In this document: positions 26,708-37,333 of the stretch, piece after piece
How positions within the stretch are numbered: position 1 is the first letter of the stretch
Layout: each line of letters opens with the position of its first letter
Source: an uncultured Flavobacteriaceae bacterium
GTDB lineage: Bacteria; Bacteroidota; Bacteroidia; Flavobacteriales; Flavobacteriaceae
DNA: 64,000 bases
Assembly (NCBI GenBank): GCA_947501625.1
Contig: CANMWN010000001.1
Span: 569,319 to 633,318, forward strand
Direction: 5' to 3'
Position numbers and translations under genes: made by a program
Notes under the pieces: model-generated
Database searches by the model: none
Seen by the model: the letters and a program-made list of their open reading frames with translations, nothing else
What the model was told of the DNA's origin: nothing

Positions 26708-28390
26708 ATGAGCGAAGAAACTAAATCATTAAACTTTATAGAGCAAATTGTTGAAGAAGATCTTTCAAACGGATTGGACAAAAACAAATTACGCTTTCGT
26801 TTTCCACCAGAACCTAATGGTTATTTACATATTGGTCATGCGGCATCAATTTGTTTAAATTTTGGTTTAGGACAGCGCTATAATGCACCAGTAAACCTTC
26901 GCTTTGACGATACAAATCCAGCTAAAGAAGAGCAGGAATACGTTGATGCTATCAAAAGAGATATAGAATGGCTTGGATTTAAATGGGATAAGGAATTGTA
27001 TTCTTCAGATTACTTTCAACAATTATATGATTGGACAGTTAAATTAATCAAAGAGGGAAAGGCTTATGCTGATGAACAAACGTCTGAAGAAATAAGAGTT
27101 CAAAAAGGTACTCCAACAACTCCTGGAACTAATAGTCCGTTTAGAAATAGACCAATTGAAGAGAACCTTGAGTTGTTTGAAAAGATGAAAAATGGAGATT
27201 TTGATGAAGGGCAAATTGTATTGCGTGCCAAAATAGATATGGCGCATAACAATATGCACATGCGTGATCCTATTCTATATCGTGTGTTAAAAAAATCACA
27301 TCATAGAACCGGAAATAATTGGTGTATTTATCCAATGTATGATTGGACGCATGGTGAATCGGATTATATAGAACAGATTTCACACTCTCTTTGTACGCTT
27401 GAATTTAAAAGTCATCGTGAATTATATGATTGGTATTTAGATCAAGTTGTTGATACGTCAAAATTACGCCCAAAACAACGTGAATTTGCTAGAAGAAACT
27501 TGAGTTATACTGTAATGAGTAAACGAAAGTTGTTACAGTTAGTTGAAAAGGGTATTGTAAACGGATGGGATGATCCAAGAATGCCTACAATTTCTGGTTT
27601 AAGAAGAAGAGGTTATACACCAGAATCAATCATTAACTTTAGTAAAGTTTCTGGAATAAGTAAAAGGGATAATGTGACTGATGTGGCGTTACTTGAACAT
27701 AGTATCAAAGATCATTTAAACCATACTGCTCCAAGAGTAATGGCAGTTTTAGATCCTGTAAAAGTTGTTATTACTAATTATCCGGAAGACAAAGAAGAGT
27801 TCTTGGATGCGAATTTTAATGATTATGCTGAAGGGTTTGGAAGTAGAGAAGTTCCATTTTCAAGAGAATTACATATAGAAAAAGAAGATTTCAGAGAAGA
27901 AGCAAATAAGAAGTTCTTCCGATTAAAATTAGGTAAAGAAGTTCGTCTTAAGAATGCCTATATAATTAAGGCTGAAAGTTGTACAAAGGATGAAAATGGA
28001 AATGTAACAGAAATTCAATGTACTTATGATGCTGATTCCAAAAGTGGAAGTGGATCTGAGGCAAGTAAAAGAAAAGTTAAGGGGACACTACATTGGGTGT
28101 CTGCAAAACATGCAATAGAAGCTGAAGTGAGACTCTATGACCGTTTATTTAATGATGAGGCTCCAGATGGACATAAAGACAAAGATTTTATGGAATTTGT
28201 GAATCCAAATTCTTTAGAAATTATAACTGCCTTTGTAGAACCGAGTTTAAAAACAGCGCAAAAAGGAGATAAATTCCAGTTTCAAAGAAAAGGGTATTTC
28301 TGTGTAGATGATGATTCAACAAATGATAAACTTGTCTTTAATAGGACAGTTCCTTTAAGAGATTCTTGGGCTAAAAAAGATACTAAATAA
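26708..28390 (+). CDS. glnS: Glutamine-tRNA ligase
   Basis: The 560-residue class I synthetase has the GlnRS HIGH motif in [13 protein letters not shown] (residues 41-44), the KMSKS-equivalent VMSKRKL near residue 268, and the GlnRS sequences RFDDTNP and [15 protein letters not shown]. The C-terminal half forms the two anticodon-binding beta-barrels. It charges tRNA-Gln directly, so this organism need not use the GatCAB route for Gln. The ATG at 26708 gives the typical [10 protein letters not shown] start. Confidence 0.98.
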   Translation: MSEETKSLNFIEQIVEEDLSNGLDKNKLRFRFPPEPNGYLHIGHAASICLNFGLGQRYNAPVNLRFDDTNPAKEEQEYVDAIKRDIEWLGFKWDKELYSSDYFQQLYDWTVKLIKEGKAYADEQTSEEIRVQKGTPTTPGTNSPFRNRPIEENLELFEKMKNGDFDEGQIVLRAKIDMAHNNMHMRDPILYRVLKKSHHRTGNNWCIYPMYDWTHGESDYIEQISHSLCTLEFKSHRELYDWYLDQVVDTSKLRPKQREFARRNLSYTVMSKRKLLQLVEKGIVNGWDDPRMPTISGLRRRGYTPESIINFSKVSGISKRDNVTDVALLEHSIKDHLNHTAPRVMAVLDPVKVVITNYPEDKEEFLDANFNDYAEGFGSREVPFSRELHIEKEDFREEANKKFFRLKLGKEVRLKNAYIIKAESCTKDENGNVTEIQCTYDADSKSGSGSEASKRKVKGTLHWVSAKHAIEAEVRLYDRLFNDEAPDGHKDKDFMEFVNPNSLEIITAFVEPSLKTAQKGDKFQFQRKGYFCVDDDSTNDKLVFNRTVPLRDSWAKKDTK

Positions 28391-28393
28391 TTA

Positions 28394-29368
28394 CTATTTT
28401 ATAGTTAAAGTTTTTAAAATTGCTTCAACTTCAAACATAAAGTCTCGTTTATTGGTCGTTGGAGCATAAGCAAAACCTTCAATAACAATAAGTCTATTAT
28501 TAGGTTTATCAACAAGTGTATAGTTTAAAAATGGCCCTGCCATAAAATCTCCTTTCACTTCCCATTTTCCTCTAGTTTCAAATGTCTTTTTACCCTCCAT
28601 TTCTACAACAAAAGTATGAGGAGAATAAGCAGCTTCGGTAATTAAATAAGTCCCATCAAACTGACCTGGAATATATTTTTTCCCAATAGTATCTCTCGTT
28701 GAAACTATATTTTTTCCAAGTTCATCATCAATAGAGTTGATTGGTAGTTGATATACTAACAAGTTTATGCTTTGACCTTGTTTTATTTTATTTCTCATCC
28801 ATAAAAAATCACCAGTATCATCGACTAATTTATATGAAGCTGGAATCTCTAAATCCATTCCAATATTCTGAAGTGTTTTCAAGGTTTTAGTATCAAATTG
28901 TTTTTCTCTCAATTTTTTTTGTACTCTATAAATATCTACTTCCTTGAATGTTTTAATAATCTCTTCCTTATTTTCTCCAATAATTTTTCCTAAGCCTTCT
29001 TTATCTTTTGCAGTAATGGTTATAATTGTTTGTGGAGCGGCATATTTATCTTTTTGAATAGTATACTCATCTTTATCGCCCAGTTTTACTATCAACACTT
29101 TACTTTGAGAAGTAAATAGATTTTGAAAGGCTTTTACAGGTATTTGAGTAACGTCAAATTGAGGTTCTCTTTGTGGAAGCCCTAAAACTTCTTCACCAGT
29201 AACTTTACGCAATTCATCTCCTTCTACACCTTTCCATAAATTATGATCCATAACTACTAAAAGTTGATTTATCGTTCCATTAGATTTTTGCAAAACAAAT
29301 CCTCCATCCTTAGGCGAACATGAATTAAATAATATAAGAGCAAAAATTAGCATTGGTAGATTTTTCAT
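28394..29368 (-). CDS. DUF4837 family lipoprotein
   Basis: The 324-residue protein has a lipobox (LFNSC, lipidated Cys17). It matches the Bacteroidota DUF4837 family by its features NGTINQLLVVMDHNLWKG, ITEAAYSPHTFVVEM and the C-terminal GPFLNYTLVDKPNNRL. No catalytic motif is known. It follows a lytic transglycosylase gene by 5 nt and is the last gene of a run that starts with the CoA-transferase genes. An envelope function is likely from location only. Confidence 0.87.
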   Translation of the reverse strand: MKNLPMLIFALILFNSCSPKDGGFVLQKSNGTINQLLVVMDHNLWKGVEGDELRKVTGEEVLGLPQREPQFDVTQIPVKAFQNLFTSQSKVLIVKLGDKDEYTIQKDKYAAPQTIITITAKDKEGLGKIIGENKEEIIKTFKEVDIYRVQKKLREKQFDTKTLKTLQNIGMDLEIPASYKLVDDTGDFLWMRNKIKQGQSINLLVYQLPINSIDDELGKNIVSTRDTIGKKYIPGQFDGTYLITEAAYSPHTFVVEMEGKKTFETRGKWEVKGDFMAGPFLNYTLVDKPNNRLIVIEGFAYAPTTNKRDFMFEVEAILKTLTIK

Positions 29369-29373
29369 AATAG

Positions 29374-30960
29374 TTAACTTTTAAAAATTTTAAGTTTCAT
29401 TCCTGGTTTCAATGATTTAGCACTCCAAATATTATTCCATTCTTTTAAATTTTGAATAGAAACATTAGGAAACTTTTTAGAAATTGTCCAAAGTGAATCT
29501 CCTTTTTTAACAACATAAGTTGTATATACTCCTTTAGGCAGTGGTTTAGAAGTTTTCTTTGTTGTTGTTTTAGAAACTGAAGTGTTTATTTTTCTAGGAT
29601 AAATTGTTAAGCGTTGTCCTATTTTTAATCGATTGCTTCTCAAACCATTCCAACGCTTAATAGAACTTACGCTAACACCATATTTGCTTGCGATTTTGCC
29701 TAAATAATCTCCACTTCTAACTCTGTAACGAATTCGATCGTTCATCTCAACATAAGCAGGAAGTGTTTTCTCTCGTTTCGCTTCTTCAGCATCAATAAAC
29801 GCGTATAGTTCTTTTTCATTACTTATGTATTGCCCAACATTATATAATGGTAATCGCACATAATAATTCTTGTTTTTTCGATAAGGAATAATATCTAATT
29901 TATATTGAGGATTTAAGAATTTCAACATTTCTATATCTACATCTAAAAACTTGTTTATCTGTTCAAAGGTCATTTGCTTTTTAACGTGGATAGTATCGGT
30001 TTCAAACAAGTTTATTTTTTCTTTTTTAGGAGTAATGTTATGTTCATCAGCATAATTCATTATATACAACGTTGCGTAAAAAGCCGGCAAATATCCTGCA
30101 GTTTCTCTTGGCAAATGCTGTCTAATATTCCAATAATTTCTTTTACCTCCCGATCTTCTTATTGCTTTGTTTACATTTCCAGGTCCTGAGTTATACGCTG
30201 CTAAAGCCAAATCCCAATCCCCAAAAATTCTATATAAAGCTGTTAAGTATTTACAAGCCGCTTCAGTTGCTTTTAAAGGATCCTGACGCTCATCGACATA
30301 GGAACTCACGTTTAAGTCAAACTGTTTTCCTGTTTGGTACATAAATTGCCAAAGTCCTGTTGCTCCAACTCTAGATTTAGCTCTTGGTTTTAAAGCCGAT
30401 TCTACAATCGCTAAATATTTTATTTCTAACGGAATATCATATTTGTCTAAATGCTCTTCAAACATTGGAAAATAATACTGAGCACGAGACATTAATACTC
30501 CATAAGATTTTTTTCGTGTTTTTAAATATGCTTTTATCAATCTTTCTAAGCCTTTATTGTACTCAACATTAAAAGGCGTTTCATTATCTAGTTTTTTAAG
30601 TCGCTCTTTTAAAAGTTCAGTTGGCAATTCATCTAACTGTATATCAACCAACTTTGTGTCATCAATTACATATTGTATAGTGTCATATAAAGGTGAATTA
30701 TAAATTTCTTGTAACCAAAGACTGTCGAGAAGAGTCACTTCTACATCATCTTTTAATTTTAAAGAATCTTGTAAAAGAGTGTCAGTTTCTTTAAGAATAA
30801 TCGCTTCACTTACTTTAATGGTATCTGTTTTGACAGCATCTTTAAGTGTATTTATTTTTGCTCTCAAAGAATCTTTAGCAGTACTATTTAATTCGTCTTG
30901 AGCGAATACAATTGTTGAAACACAACAAAATAAAATAAATATGTAAAAGTTTTTTTTCAT
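29374..30960 (-). CDS. MltD-like lytic transglycosylase with two LysM domains
   Basis: The 528-residue exported protein (signal peptide to about residue 20, ending VFAQ) has a low-complexity region, then a GH23 lytic transglycosylase domain (about 165-320). That domain has the catalytic Glu in IVESALKP, followed by GLWQFM and LALAAYNSGPGNV. Two LysM repeats close the protein (about 405-450 RYRVRSGDYLGKIASKYG; about 480-527 TYVVKKGDSLWTISKK). It cuts peptidoglycan glycan strands, binding them through LysM. It begins directly after the stop codon of xth. Confidence 0.94.
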   Translation of the reverse strand: MKKNFYIFILFCCVSTIVFAQDELNSTAKDSLRAKINTLKDAVKTDTIKVSEAIILKETDTLLQDSLKLKDDVEVTLLDSLWLQEIYNSPLYDTIQYVIDDTKLVDIQLDELPTELLKERLKKLDNETPFNVEYNKGLERLIKAYLKTRKKSYGVLMSRAQYYFPMFEEHLDKYDIPLEIKYLAIVESALKPRAKSRVGATGLWQFMYQTGKQFDLNVSSYVDERQDPLKATEAACKYLTALYRIFGDWDLALAAYNSGPGNVNKAIRRSGGKRNYWNIRQHLPRETAGYLPAFYATLYIMNYADEHNITPKKEKINLFETDTIHVKKQMTFEQINKFLDVDIEMLKFLNPQYKLDIIPYRKNKNYYVRLPLYNVGQYISNEKELYAFIDAEEAKREKTLPAYVEMNDRIRYRVRSGDYLGKIASKYGVSVSSIKRWNGLRSNRLKIGQRLTIYPRKINTSVSKTTTKKTSKPLPKGVYTTYVVKKGDSLWTISKKFPNVSIQNLKEWNNIWSAKSLKPGMKLKIFKS

Positions 30961-31719
30961 TTAGTCAATTTCAACTGCAATGGGGCAATGATCGGAGTGT
31001 TTTGCTTCAGGTAAAATATAGGCTCTTTTAATTCTATCTTTTAATGGTTCAGCAACCATCGCATAATCCAAACGCCAACCTTTATTATTAGCACGTGAAT
31101 TAGCACGGTAACTCCACCAAGAATATTCTTGTCGGTCTGGATTTTTATACCTGAAACTATCAATAAAACCGCTATCAATAAATTTGCCTAGCCAAGTTCT
31201 TTCAACTGGTAAAAAGCCTGAAACTCCTTTCATTTTTGGATTGTGAATGTCAATTTCTTCATGACAAATATTATAATCGCCACAAATAACAAGGTTTGGA
31301 ATTTTTTTTCTCAATTCTGAAGCGTACTCTAAGATTTCATCCATGTAATTGAGTTTAAAATCCAACCTTGCGTCATTAGTTCCAGATGGTAAATACATAC
31401 TCATTATAGAAATGTCATCAAAATCAACACGTAAATTTCGTCCTTCAAAATCCATTGTTTCAATTCCTGTTCCATACTCAACATAGTTAGGCTCTTTCTT
31501 ACATAATACAGCAACGCTAGAATACCCTTTTTTTTGTGCCGAAAACCAATAATGATAGGGATATCCAGCATTTTTAAAGATTTCTAAATCCAATTGTTCT
31601 TTATGTGCCTTCGTTTCTTGAATACAAATCACATCAGGATTAGCAGCTTTTAACCAATCGATAAACCCTTTTTTGAGTGCCGCTCGAATACCGTTTACAT
31701 TGTATGAGATTATCTTCAT
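30961..31719 (-). CDS. xth: Exodeoxyribonuclease III / AP endonuclease
   Basis: The 252-residue protein has the ExoIII signatures: SYNVNGIRAA at the N-terminus, QETKAH (metal Glu), GDYNICHEEIDIHNP (catalytic Asp/Asn), GWRLDYAM, and SDHCPIAVEID at the C-terminus (Asp-His). It cuts abasic sites and removes 3' blocks in base excision repair. It is compact, as in E. coli Xth, with no signal peptide. Its stop abuts the ATG of the transglycosylase, and its ATG is 1 nt from the scoB stop. Confidence 0.96.
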   Translation of the reverse strand: MKIISYNVNGIRAALKKGFIDWLKAANPDVICIQETKAHKEQLDLEIFKNAGYPYHYWFSAQKKGYSSVAVLCKKEPNYVEYGTGIETMDFEGRNLRVDFDDISIMSMYLPSGTNDARLDFKLNYMDEILEYASELRKKIPNLVICGDYNICHEEIDIHNPKMKGVSGFLPVERTWLGKFIDSGFIDSFRYKNPDRQEYSWWSYRANSRANNKGWRLDYAMVAEPLKDRIKRAYILPEAKHSDHCPIAVEID

Positions 31720-31720
31720 A

Positions 31721-32377
31721 TTATAATTTCATTTCAGGAATCTCACCATTAACAATTAATGTTCCTTCAGTTGCATTTTGTATTTCTTCTACCGTTACTC
31801 CAGGAGCACGCTCCAATAAATGAAAAGCACCATCTTTAATTTCCATAACTGCTAAATTAGAAACTACTTTTTTAACACAACCAACTCCTGTTAAAGGCAA
31901 AGAACAGTTCTTTAATAATTTTGATTCACCACGTTTATTGGTATGCATCATCGCAACAATAATATTCTCTGCGCTTGCAACTAAATCCATGGCACCACCC
32001 ATTCCTTTTACCATTCTTCCAGGAATTTTCCAATTCGCAATATCTCCATTTTCAGCAACTTCCATGGCTCCTAAAACTGTCAATTGAACGTGTTGCCCTC
32101 TTATCATTGCAAAACTTGTTGCAGAATCAAACAAAGAACCTCCATCTAAAATTGTTACCGTTTGTTTTCCTGCATTAATTAAATCTGCATCTTCAGTCCC
32201 TTCAATTGGGAAAGGTCCCATACCTAATAACCCATTTTCAGATTGAAATTCGACTTCAATACCTTCAGGAATATAATTGGCAACCAAAGTTGGTATTCCA
32301 ATACCTAAATTTACATAGGTTTTATCTTGTAATTCTTGCGCTATTCTTTGCGCTATTTCTTGCTTAGATAGTGCCAT
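31721..32377 (-). CDS. scoB: 3-oxoacid CoA-transferase subunit B
   Basis: The 218-residue protein has the family I CoA-transferase B signature with catalytic Glu47 in FQSENGLLGMGPFP, and GAMEVAENGDIANWKIPG plus KGMGGAMDLV. With subunit A it moves CoA from succinyl-CoA to acetoacetate or a related 3-oxoacid. It follows scoA by 3 nt; the pair should form an A2B2 enzyme in ketone-body or branched-chain catabolism. Confidence 0.95.
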   Translation of the reverse strand: MALSKQEIAQRIAQELQDKTYVNLGIGIPTLVANYIPEGIEVEFQSENGLLGMGPFPIEGTEDADLINAGKQTVTILDGGSLFDSATSFAMIRGQHVQLTVLGAMEVAENGDIANWKIPGRMVKGMGGAMDLVASAENIIVAMMHTNKRGESKLLKNCSLPLTGVGCVKKVVSNLAVMEIKDGAFHLLERAPGVTVEEIQNATEGTLIVNGEIPEMKL

Positions 32378-32380
32378 TTT

Positions 32381-33082
32381 TTAAGATTTTGGAGTTACAG
32401 TTCGTTGTTCAATGCGCTTTTCATAATTAGTACCTTGAAATATTCGCTGTACAAATATTCCTGGTGTATGAATTTGATTTGGATCTAATTCTCCAACCTC
32501 AACTAATTCTTCAACTTCGGCAACAGTAATTTTTCCAGCCATTGCCATCATTGGGTTAAAATTACGTGCAGTCCCTTTAAAAATAAGATTTCCAGCAGTA
32601 TCGCCTTTCCATGCTTTTACAAACGCAAATTGAGGATTAAATGCCTTTTCTAAAACGTACATTTTTCCATTAAACTCACGAGTTTCTTTTCCTTCAGCCA
32701 CTTCAGTTCCATAGCCAGCAGGAGTATAAAATGCTGGAATTCCAGCACCTGTTGCTCTACAGCGTTCAGCCAATGTTCCTTGAGGAATTAAATCTACTTC
32801 CAATTCACCACTTAGCATTTGACGTTCAAACTCGTCATTTTCACCAACATAAGAAGAAATCATTTTTTTAATTTGTCGTTTTTGTAATAAGAGTCCTAAT
32901 CCAAAATCATCAACTCCAGCATTGTTAGAAATACACGTTAAATCAGTCACTCCCAATTTTACCAATTGCGAAATACTATTTTCAGGAATTCCGCTTAAAC
33001 CAAAACCACCAAGCATAAATTCCATTCCAGATTCAACACCTTGTAATGCTTCTTCAGCGTTTTTTACAACTTTATTTATCAT
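32381..33082 (-). CDS. scoA: 3-oxoacid CoA-transferase subunit A
   Basis: The 233-residue protein has the CoA-transferase A signature [13 protein letters not shown] near residue 26, then [28 protein letters not shown] and [15 protein letters not shown]. The arrangement is canonical. It is the first gene of a short-spaced minus-strand run (scoA, scoB, xth, transglycosylase, DUF4837). No clear -7 box was found in the 40 nt above it, so it might also be read from the PBP operon. Confidence 0.95.
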   Translation of the reverse strand: MINKVVKNAEEALQGVESGMEFMLGGFGLSGIPENSISQLVKLGVTDLTCISNNAGVDDFGLGLLLQKRQIKKMISSYVGENDEFERQMLSGELEVDLIPQGTLAERCRATGAGIPAFYTPAGYGTEVAEGKETREFNGKMYVLEKAFNPQFAFVKAWKGDTAGNLIFKGTARNFNPMMAMAGKITVAEVEELVEVGELDPNQIHTPGIFVQRIFQGTNYEKRIEQRTVTPKS

Positions 33083-33122
33083 TATTAAGTCAATTTTATT
33101 TGTTAAAACTATCGCTTTGTGA

Positions 33123-35414
33123 CTAAAATTCTATTTCCTCTTCTTCGTCTAGAGGATTTTCATCATTATCAGTTATTTTAGTGCAATCCAATTCGATAGA
33201 AAGATCTTCAGGTTTTTCAAAGTCTGCCTTACTCACATTTAAATTCTTGTCTGCATAGCATTTCTGGTAAAACAGTGCCCAAATTGGTAGCGCCATAGTC
33301 CCTCCTTGACCTTTAGTAATTCCAGCAAAATGTGTTGCCCTATCTTCTCCACCAACCCAAACTCCTGTTGCTAGATTTGGCACTATTCCCATAAACCATC
33401 CATCAGATTGGTTTTGAGTCGTTCCTGTTTTACCTGCAATAGCATTTGTGAATTCATAGGGATATCCTGTAACTACTTTATCTGGATAACTTCCCCATTT
33501 ACTTCGTAATCGAACTCCAGATCCAGATTTTGTAACACCTTCTAATAAATTTAAAACTACATAAGCAGATTCTTCACTTAACACTTCATCCGTTTTAGGA
33601 GTGAACTGTTCTAATATAGTTCCATTTTTATCTTCAATGCTTGTAATCACCATTTGATCTACACGCAGTCCTTTATTTGCAAATGTTGAATAGGCACCTA
33701 CCATTTCAAATAAACTTAAATCAACCGACCCTAAAGCAATTGCTGGCACTTCAGGAATTTCACTTTTTATTCCAGATGATTGTGCCAATCGAACTACAGT
33801 AGAAGGATTAACCATATCTATCAAACGAGCTGTAACAACATTTGTAGATGTTGCCAAGGCTTGTTTTAAAGTCATCATTCCACCATATTTTTCTGTAGCA
33901 TTTTTAGGAGACCAATCTTCTGGCATTCCATACTTGTCTTTTGGAATTGTATAAGGTGTATTTGGAAAACTATCGCACGGAGATAATTTTAATTGATTTA
34001 TAGCAGTTGCATAGACAAATGGCTTAAAGGTTGATCCTACTTGGCGTTTTTGTTGTTTAACTGCATCAAATTGAAAATGCTTGTAATCTATTCCACCAAC
34101 CCAAGCCTTTACATGGCCAGTTTGTGGTTCCATTGCCATCAATCCTGCACGTAGGAAATGCTTATAATATTTTATGGAATCATAAGGCGTCATAATAGTG
34201 TCTATATCACCTTTCCAAGAAAAGATACTCATCTCTGTTTTTTTCTTGAAAGATTCTCTAATTTCCTTTTCAGATTTCCCAGCCTTTTTCATTCGCTTCC
34301 AACGATTGGAGCGTTTCATTGCCTGATCCATAGTTGTTTTAACTTGGTCTTTGTCTAATTCATAAAAAGGCGCTAATCTATTTCTCTTTTGTTCTTTAAA
34401 AAATACTCGTTGTAAATTAGACATGTGTTCTTGCATTGCCTCTTCGGCATATTTTTGCATACGAGAATCTAGCGTTACATAAATTTTTAAGCCATCGCGA
34501 TGTAAATTATAATTTGTTCCGTCAGGTTTTGGATTTTCTTTTATCCACTTTTTCATAAAATCACGCAAATACTCACGGAAATAAGTCGCATAACCATCAC
34601 TGTGACCTTCTCTGTGTAAGTCTAATCCTAAATCAAGTTGTTGAAGCGAGTCTTTAACTTTGGTAGTTATAAACTCATTTTTTTCCATTTGTTTTAAAAC
34701 AACATTTCGGCGTTGTTTTACCATTTCTGGTCTTCTAATTGGATTAAATAACGAAGAGTTTTTAAGCATCCCAACCAACATAGCCGATTCATCTTGAGAT
34801 AACTCTTTCGGCTCTTTTCCAAAATATATTCTCGATGCAGAGCGAATACCCACAGCCTGATTCAAAAAATCATATTTATTCAAATACATCGTCAGAATTT
34901 CTGACTTTGTATATTGACGCTCCAGTCGAATAGAAATAACGTATTCTTTAAATTTCTGTTTTAATTTTTGAAATGTATTGGTGTTTGGTTCACGTTTATG
35001 AAATGTCAATTTAGCTAACTGTTGTGTAATAGTACTACCGCCACCTTTACTACCCATTGAAAGAATTGCTCTTGCAGTAGATTTAAAATCAATTCCTGAA
35101 TGGCTATAAAAACGCTCATCTTCAGTAGCCACTAAAGCCTCCACTAAATTTTGAGGAATGTCTTTATATTTTACAGGCGTTCTATTTTCATAAGCATACT
35201 TCCCAAGTGTTTTTCCATCGCTGGAAATTACTTCGGTCGCTAAGTTATTTTCTGGGTTTTCTAAATCTTCAAAAGTCGGCATAAAACCTAATGCTCCAAC
35301 TGATGCTAAAAAAAAAGGTAAAATGGCAAGAAAAAATCCTATTCCAATAATTCTCCAAAACCATTTGATATATTTTTTAAAATCTGATTGATTTGTAGTT
35401 TCCTTCTTTGTCAT
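33123..35414 (-). CDS. Class A penicillin-binding protein (PBP1A-type)
   Basis: The 763-residue protein has one N-terminal membrane helix (about 19-40). The GT51 glycosyltransferase domain contains [13 protein letters not shown] (catalytic Glu) and [11 protein letters not shown]. The transpeptidase domain has SxxK in GSTFKPF, SxN in STNVVTA and KTGTT. The C-terminus is acidic (DEEEEIEF). It polymerises and crosslinks peptidoglycan. It follows gldH by 10 nt and forms a unit with ricT-like and gldH. Confidence 0.95.
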   Translation of the reverse strand: MTKKETTNQSDFKKYIKWFWRIIGIGFFLAILPFFLASVGALGFMPTFEDLENPENNLATEVISSDGKTLGKYAYENRTPVKYKDIPQNLVEALVATEDERFYSHSGIDFKSTARAILSMGSKGGGSTITQQLAKLTFHKREPNTNTFQKLKQKFKEYVISIRLERQYTKSEILTMYLNKYDFLNQAVGIRSASRIYFGKEPKELSQDESAMLVGMLKNSSLFNPIRRPEMVKQRRNVVLKQMEKNEFITTKVKDSLQQLDLGLDLHREGHSDGYATYFREYLRDFMKKWIKENPKPDGTNYNLHRDGLKIYVTLDSRMQKYAEEAMQEHMSNLQRVFFKEQKRNRLAPFYELDKDQVKTTMDQAMKRSNRWKRMKKAGKSEKEIRESFKKKTEMSIFSWKGDIDTIMTPYDSIKYYKHFLRAGLMAMEPQTGHVKAWVGGIDYKHFQFDAVKQQKRQVGSTFKPFVYATAINQLKLSPCDSFPNTPYTIPKDKYGMPEDWSPKNATEKYGGMMTLKQALATSTNVVTARLIDMVNPSTVVRLAQSSGIKSEIPEVPAIALGSVDLSLFEMVGAYSTFANKGLRVDQMVITSIEDKNGTILEQFTPKTDEVLSEESAYVVLNLLEGVTKSGSGVRLRSKWGSYPDKVVTGYPYEFTNAIAGKTGTTQNQSDGWFMGIVPNLATGVWVGGEDRATHFAGITKGQGGTMALPIWALFYQKCYADKNLNVSKADFEKPEDLSIELDCTKITDNDENPLDEEEEIEF

Positions 35415-35424
35415 TTTTTAAATA

Positions 35425-35910
35425 TTATTCAGTTGTAAGTTCAATTCTCAGCCCAATATCTGTAATACCTTTTAACGAGTCTAATCCTTGAATATTGCCG
35501 TTTTTACGCATGGCTTGTTCTATTTGAAAACGGTAATTTCCCTTCTCTAAAAACTGCACATTTTCTTTATAAAAAAGCTTGTTTTGCTTGATATCTGTAT
35601 AACCTGAACCTAGAAAATTTCCTAATTTATCAGTCATTTCATACTCCAAAGTATCAATAATTTTGGTACCGTTTGGGAAATCCATTTTAGTAATCATAAA
35701 CAGATTACTAAATTCATAATCTTTATTATTTCTAAGGTTTATAAAAATATTGTTTTTCGAAATAGTATCAGAAATTGAGAAGTCAAACGTAATAATATCA
35801 CTTTGCAACCAAGTATTATCTTCCATTGATTGATATTCATCATACACTCTATTGGAGTCACATGAAATAATTGTAAAAACTATCACAATAAGTACTAAAA
35901 AATTACGCAT
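35425..35910 (-). CDS. gldH: Gliding motility lipoprotein GldH
   Basis: The 161-residue lipoprotein (TIISC, lipidated Cys17) matches GldH by SNRVYDEYQSMEDNTW near its start and the FxFxIxDT pattern (TFDFSISDTISKNNIFINLR). GldH is needed for gliding and T9SS function in Flavobacterium, although its exact role is unknown. The ATG at 35908-35910 directly precedes the lipoprotein signal. A longer in-frame reading up to 36081 would only translate the neighbour's basic tail out of frame and is rejected. It overlaps the ricT-like stop by 8 nt. Confidence 0.93.
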   Translation of the reverse strand: MRNFLVLIVIVFTIISCDSNRVYDEYQSMEDNTWLQSDIITFDFSISDTISKNNIFINLRNNKDYEFSNLFMITKMDFPNGTKIIDTLEYEMTDKLGNFLGSGYTDIKQNKLFYKENVQFLEKGNYRFQIEQAMRKNGNIQGLDSLKGITDIGLRIELTTE

Positions 35911-37159
35911 TTTTCTGGTTTTTATTAGATGGTTTTTGAGGTTTCTTTTTATTCCTTGTTTGTTTATTCTGAGGTTTCTTGCCTTTTGGCTGTTGCTTAT
36001 TCGAGTTTTGAGAATTTGTATTATTTGAAACCTTCTTCTTATTTCTATTTCTTCTTTTTTTCTTTCTTTTTGGTTGGTCAAATCTTGTCAAACTATCTTC
36101 ACCAACAGCATCTTCAAAATCAATCTTAGTTTCGGTATAATTATCTAACTCAAACTCTTCTAAAGAAGTAATTAATTCACCGCCTTTATTCGTGTCAATA
36201 ATCTCTCTCAATTGCTCTAATCCGAGATTAAACCATTTAAAAGATTCATCTTTGTAAGTGTACCAAAATTGTTCTTTAAAAATGTCCATTTTTACAAAAA
36301 CCGCATCTCCTTTTTGAGTTTTTAATACCGTTTCTTTTTTAGGAAATTTTTTAATAGCATCTAAATAAGTATCCAATTCAAAATTCAAACAACATTTCAA
36401 TTTTCCACATTGTCCAGATAATTTTTGCGGATTTAAGGATAGTTGTTGGTAACGAGCGGCAGCAGTATTTACTTTTCTAAAATCGGTAAGCCAAGTAGAA
36501 CAACAAAGTTCACGTCCACAAGAGCCTACTCCTCCAAGTCTAGCTGCTTCTTGCCTCAATCCAACTTGTTTCATTTCAACGCGAATACTAAATGCACTTG
36601 CTAAATCACGAATAAGTTGTCTAAAGTCTACACGTTCATCGGCAGTGTAATAAAAAGTTGCTTTATTCCCATCTCCTTGAAATTCTACATCAGATAGTTT
36701 CATTTTCAGTCCCAATCTGCCTAAAATTTCACGACCTCTACGTTGTGTCTCTGTTTCTCTATCTCGTGCTCTTTGCCAAACTTCAATATCTTTTTGAGTT
36801 GCTTTTCGATATATTTTTTTGATTTCCTCACTATCAAGAGCAATTCCTTTTTTCTTTAATTGAATTCTAACCAATTCTCCAGTAAGTGAAACAGTCCCAA
36901 TATCATGTCCAGGAGAGCCTTCTACAGCAACAACTTCTCCCATGCATAATTGCAAGTTTTCATTTTTATAAAAATGCTTACGTCCGTTTTTAAAACGCAC
37001 TTCAACAATATTAAAAGGCTCCTGTCCATTAGGAAGAGACATATTGGAAAGCCAATCGAATACTGTTAATTTATCACAAGATCCAGTAGCGCAATTTCCG
37101 TTACTTTTACAGCCTTTTGGAACGCCACTTTTATCAGTAGCGCAAGAATTACAGCTCAT
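35903..37159 (-). CDS. PSP1/RicT-like (YaaT family) Cys-rich protein
   Basis: The 418-residue protein opens with a Cys-rich segment (Cys3, 6, 17, 23, 28). The PSP1 domain follows (about 45-290), with the RicT cysteine clusters GSCGRELCCSTWL and GQCGKLKCCLNFELD. In Bacillus, RicT with RicA and RicF carries Fe-S clusters and steers RNase Y. Here no RicA/RicF genes are adjacent. The last 70 residues are almost all Lys, Asn, Gln, Arg and Pro, a disordered basic tail absent from Bacillus RicT and perhaps RNA-binding. The gene is followed, with overlap, by gldH and a PBP. Confidence 0.9.
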   Translation of the reverse strand: MSCNSCATDKSGVPKGCKSNGNCATGSCDKLTVFDWLSNMSLPNGQEPFNIVEVRFKNGRKHFYKNENLQLCMGEVVAVEGSPGHDIGTVSLTGELVRIQLKKKGIALDSEEIKKIYRKATQKDIEVWQRARDRETETQRRGREILGRLGLKMKLSDVEFQGDGNKATFYYTADERVDFRQLIRDLASAFSIRVEMKQVGLRQEAARLGGVGSCGRELCCSTWLTDFRKVNTAAARYQQLSLNPQKLSGQCGKLKCCLNFELDTYLDAIKKFPKKETVLKTQKGDAVFVKMDIFKEQFWYTYKDESFKWFNLGLEQLREIIDTNKGGELITSLEEFELDNYTETKIDFEDAVGEDSLTRFDQPKRKKKRRNRNKKKVSNNTNSQNSNKQQPKGKKPQNKQTRNKKKPQKPSNKNQKNA

Positions 37160-37205
37160 AATTTATATTTTGTAAATGGTTAATTTTTTAAAAACTAACA
37201 CATTG

Positions 37206-37254
37206 TAAGATTCGTTATTTTTTTACCTCTAATCTGTAAAGGTAAAGAATCTTA
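37206..37254. repeat. Bulged inverted repeat before the ricT-like gene
   Basis: TAAGATTC (37206-37213) pairs with GAATCTTA (37247-37254), and TTTACC (37222-37227) pairs with GGTAAA (37241-37246). The inner stem stacks on the outer one, leaving an 8-nt bulge on one side. It lies about 47 nt before the ricT-like ATG and downstream of trhO. It could be a leader structure, an operator or a weak terminator. Confidence 0.45.
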
Positions 37255-37333
37255 ATAACTATTAAAAATAGATTTTTTGTAAAAATTGTTTGAAGTAATT
37301 ATTGAACGGGATAAATAATTAGATATTGTTTTA

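Noticed and set aside
35911-36081. N-terminal extension of gldH
   Set aside because: The frame continues open into the low-complexity basic tail of the ricT-like gene, but the lipoprotein signal starts at the ATG 35908-35910 and any upstream start would bury it.
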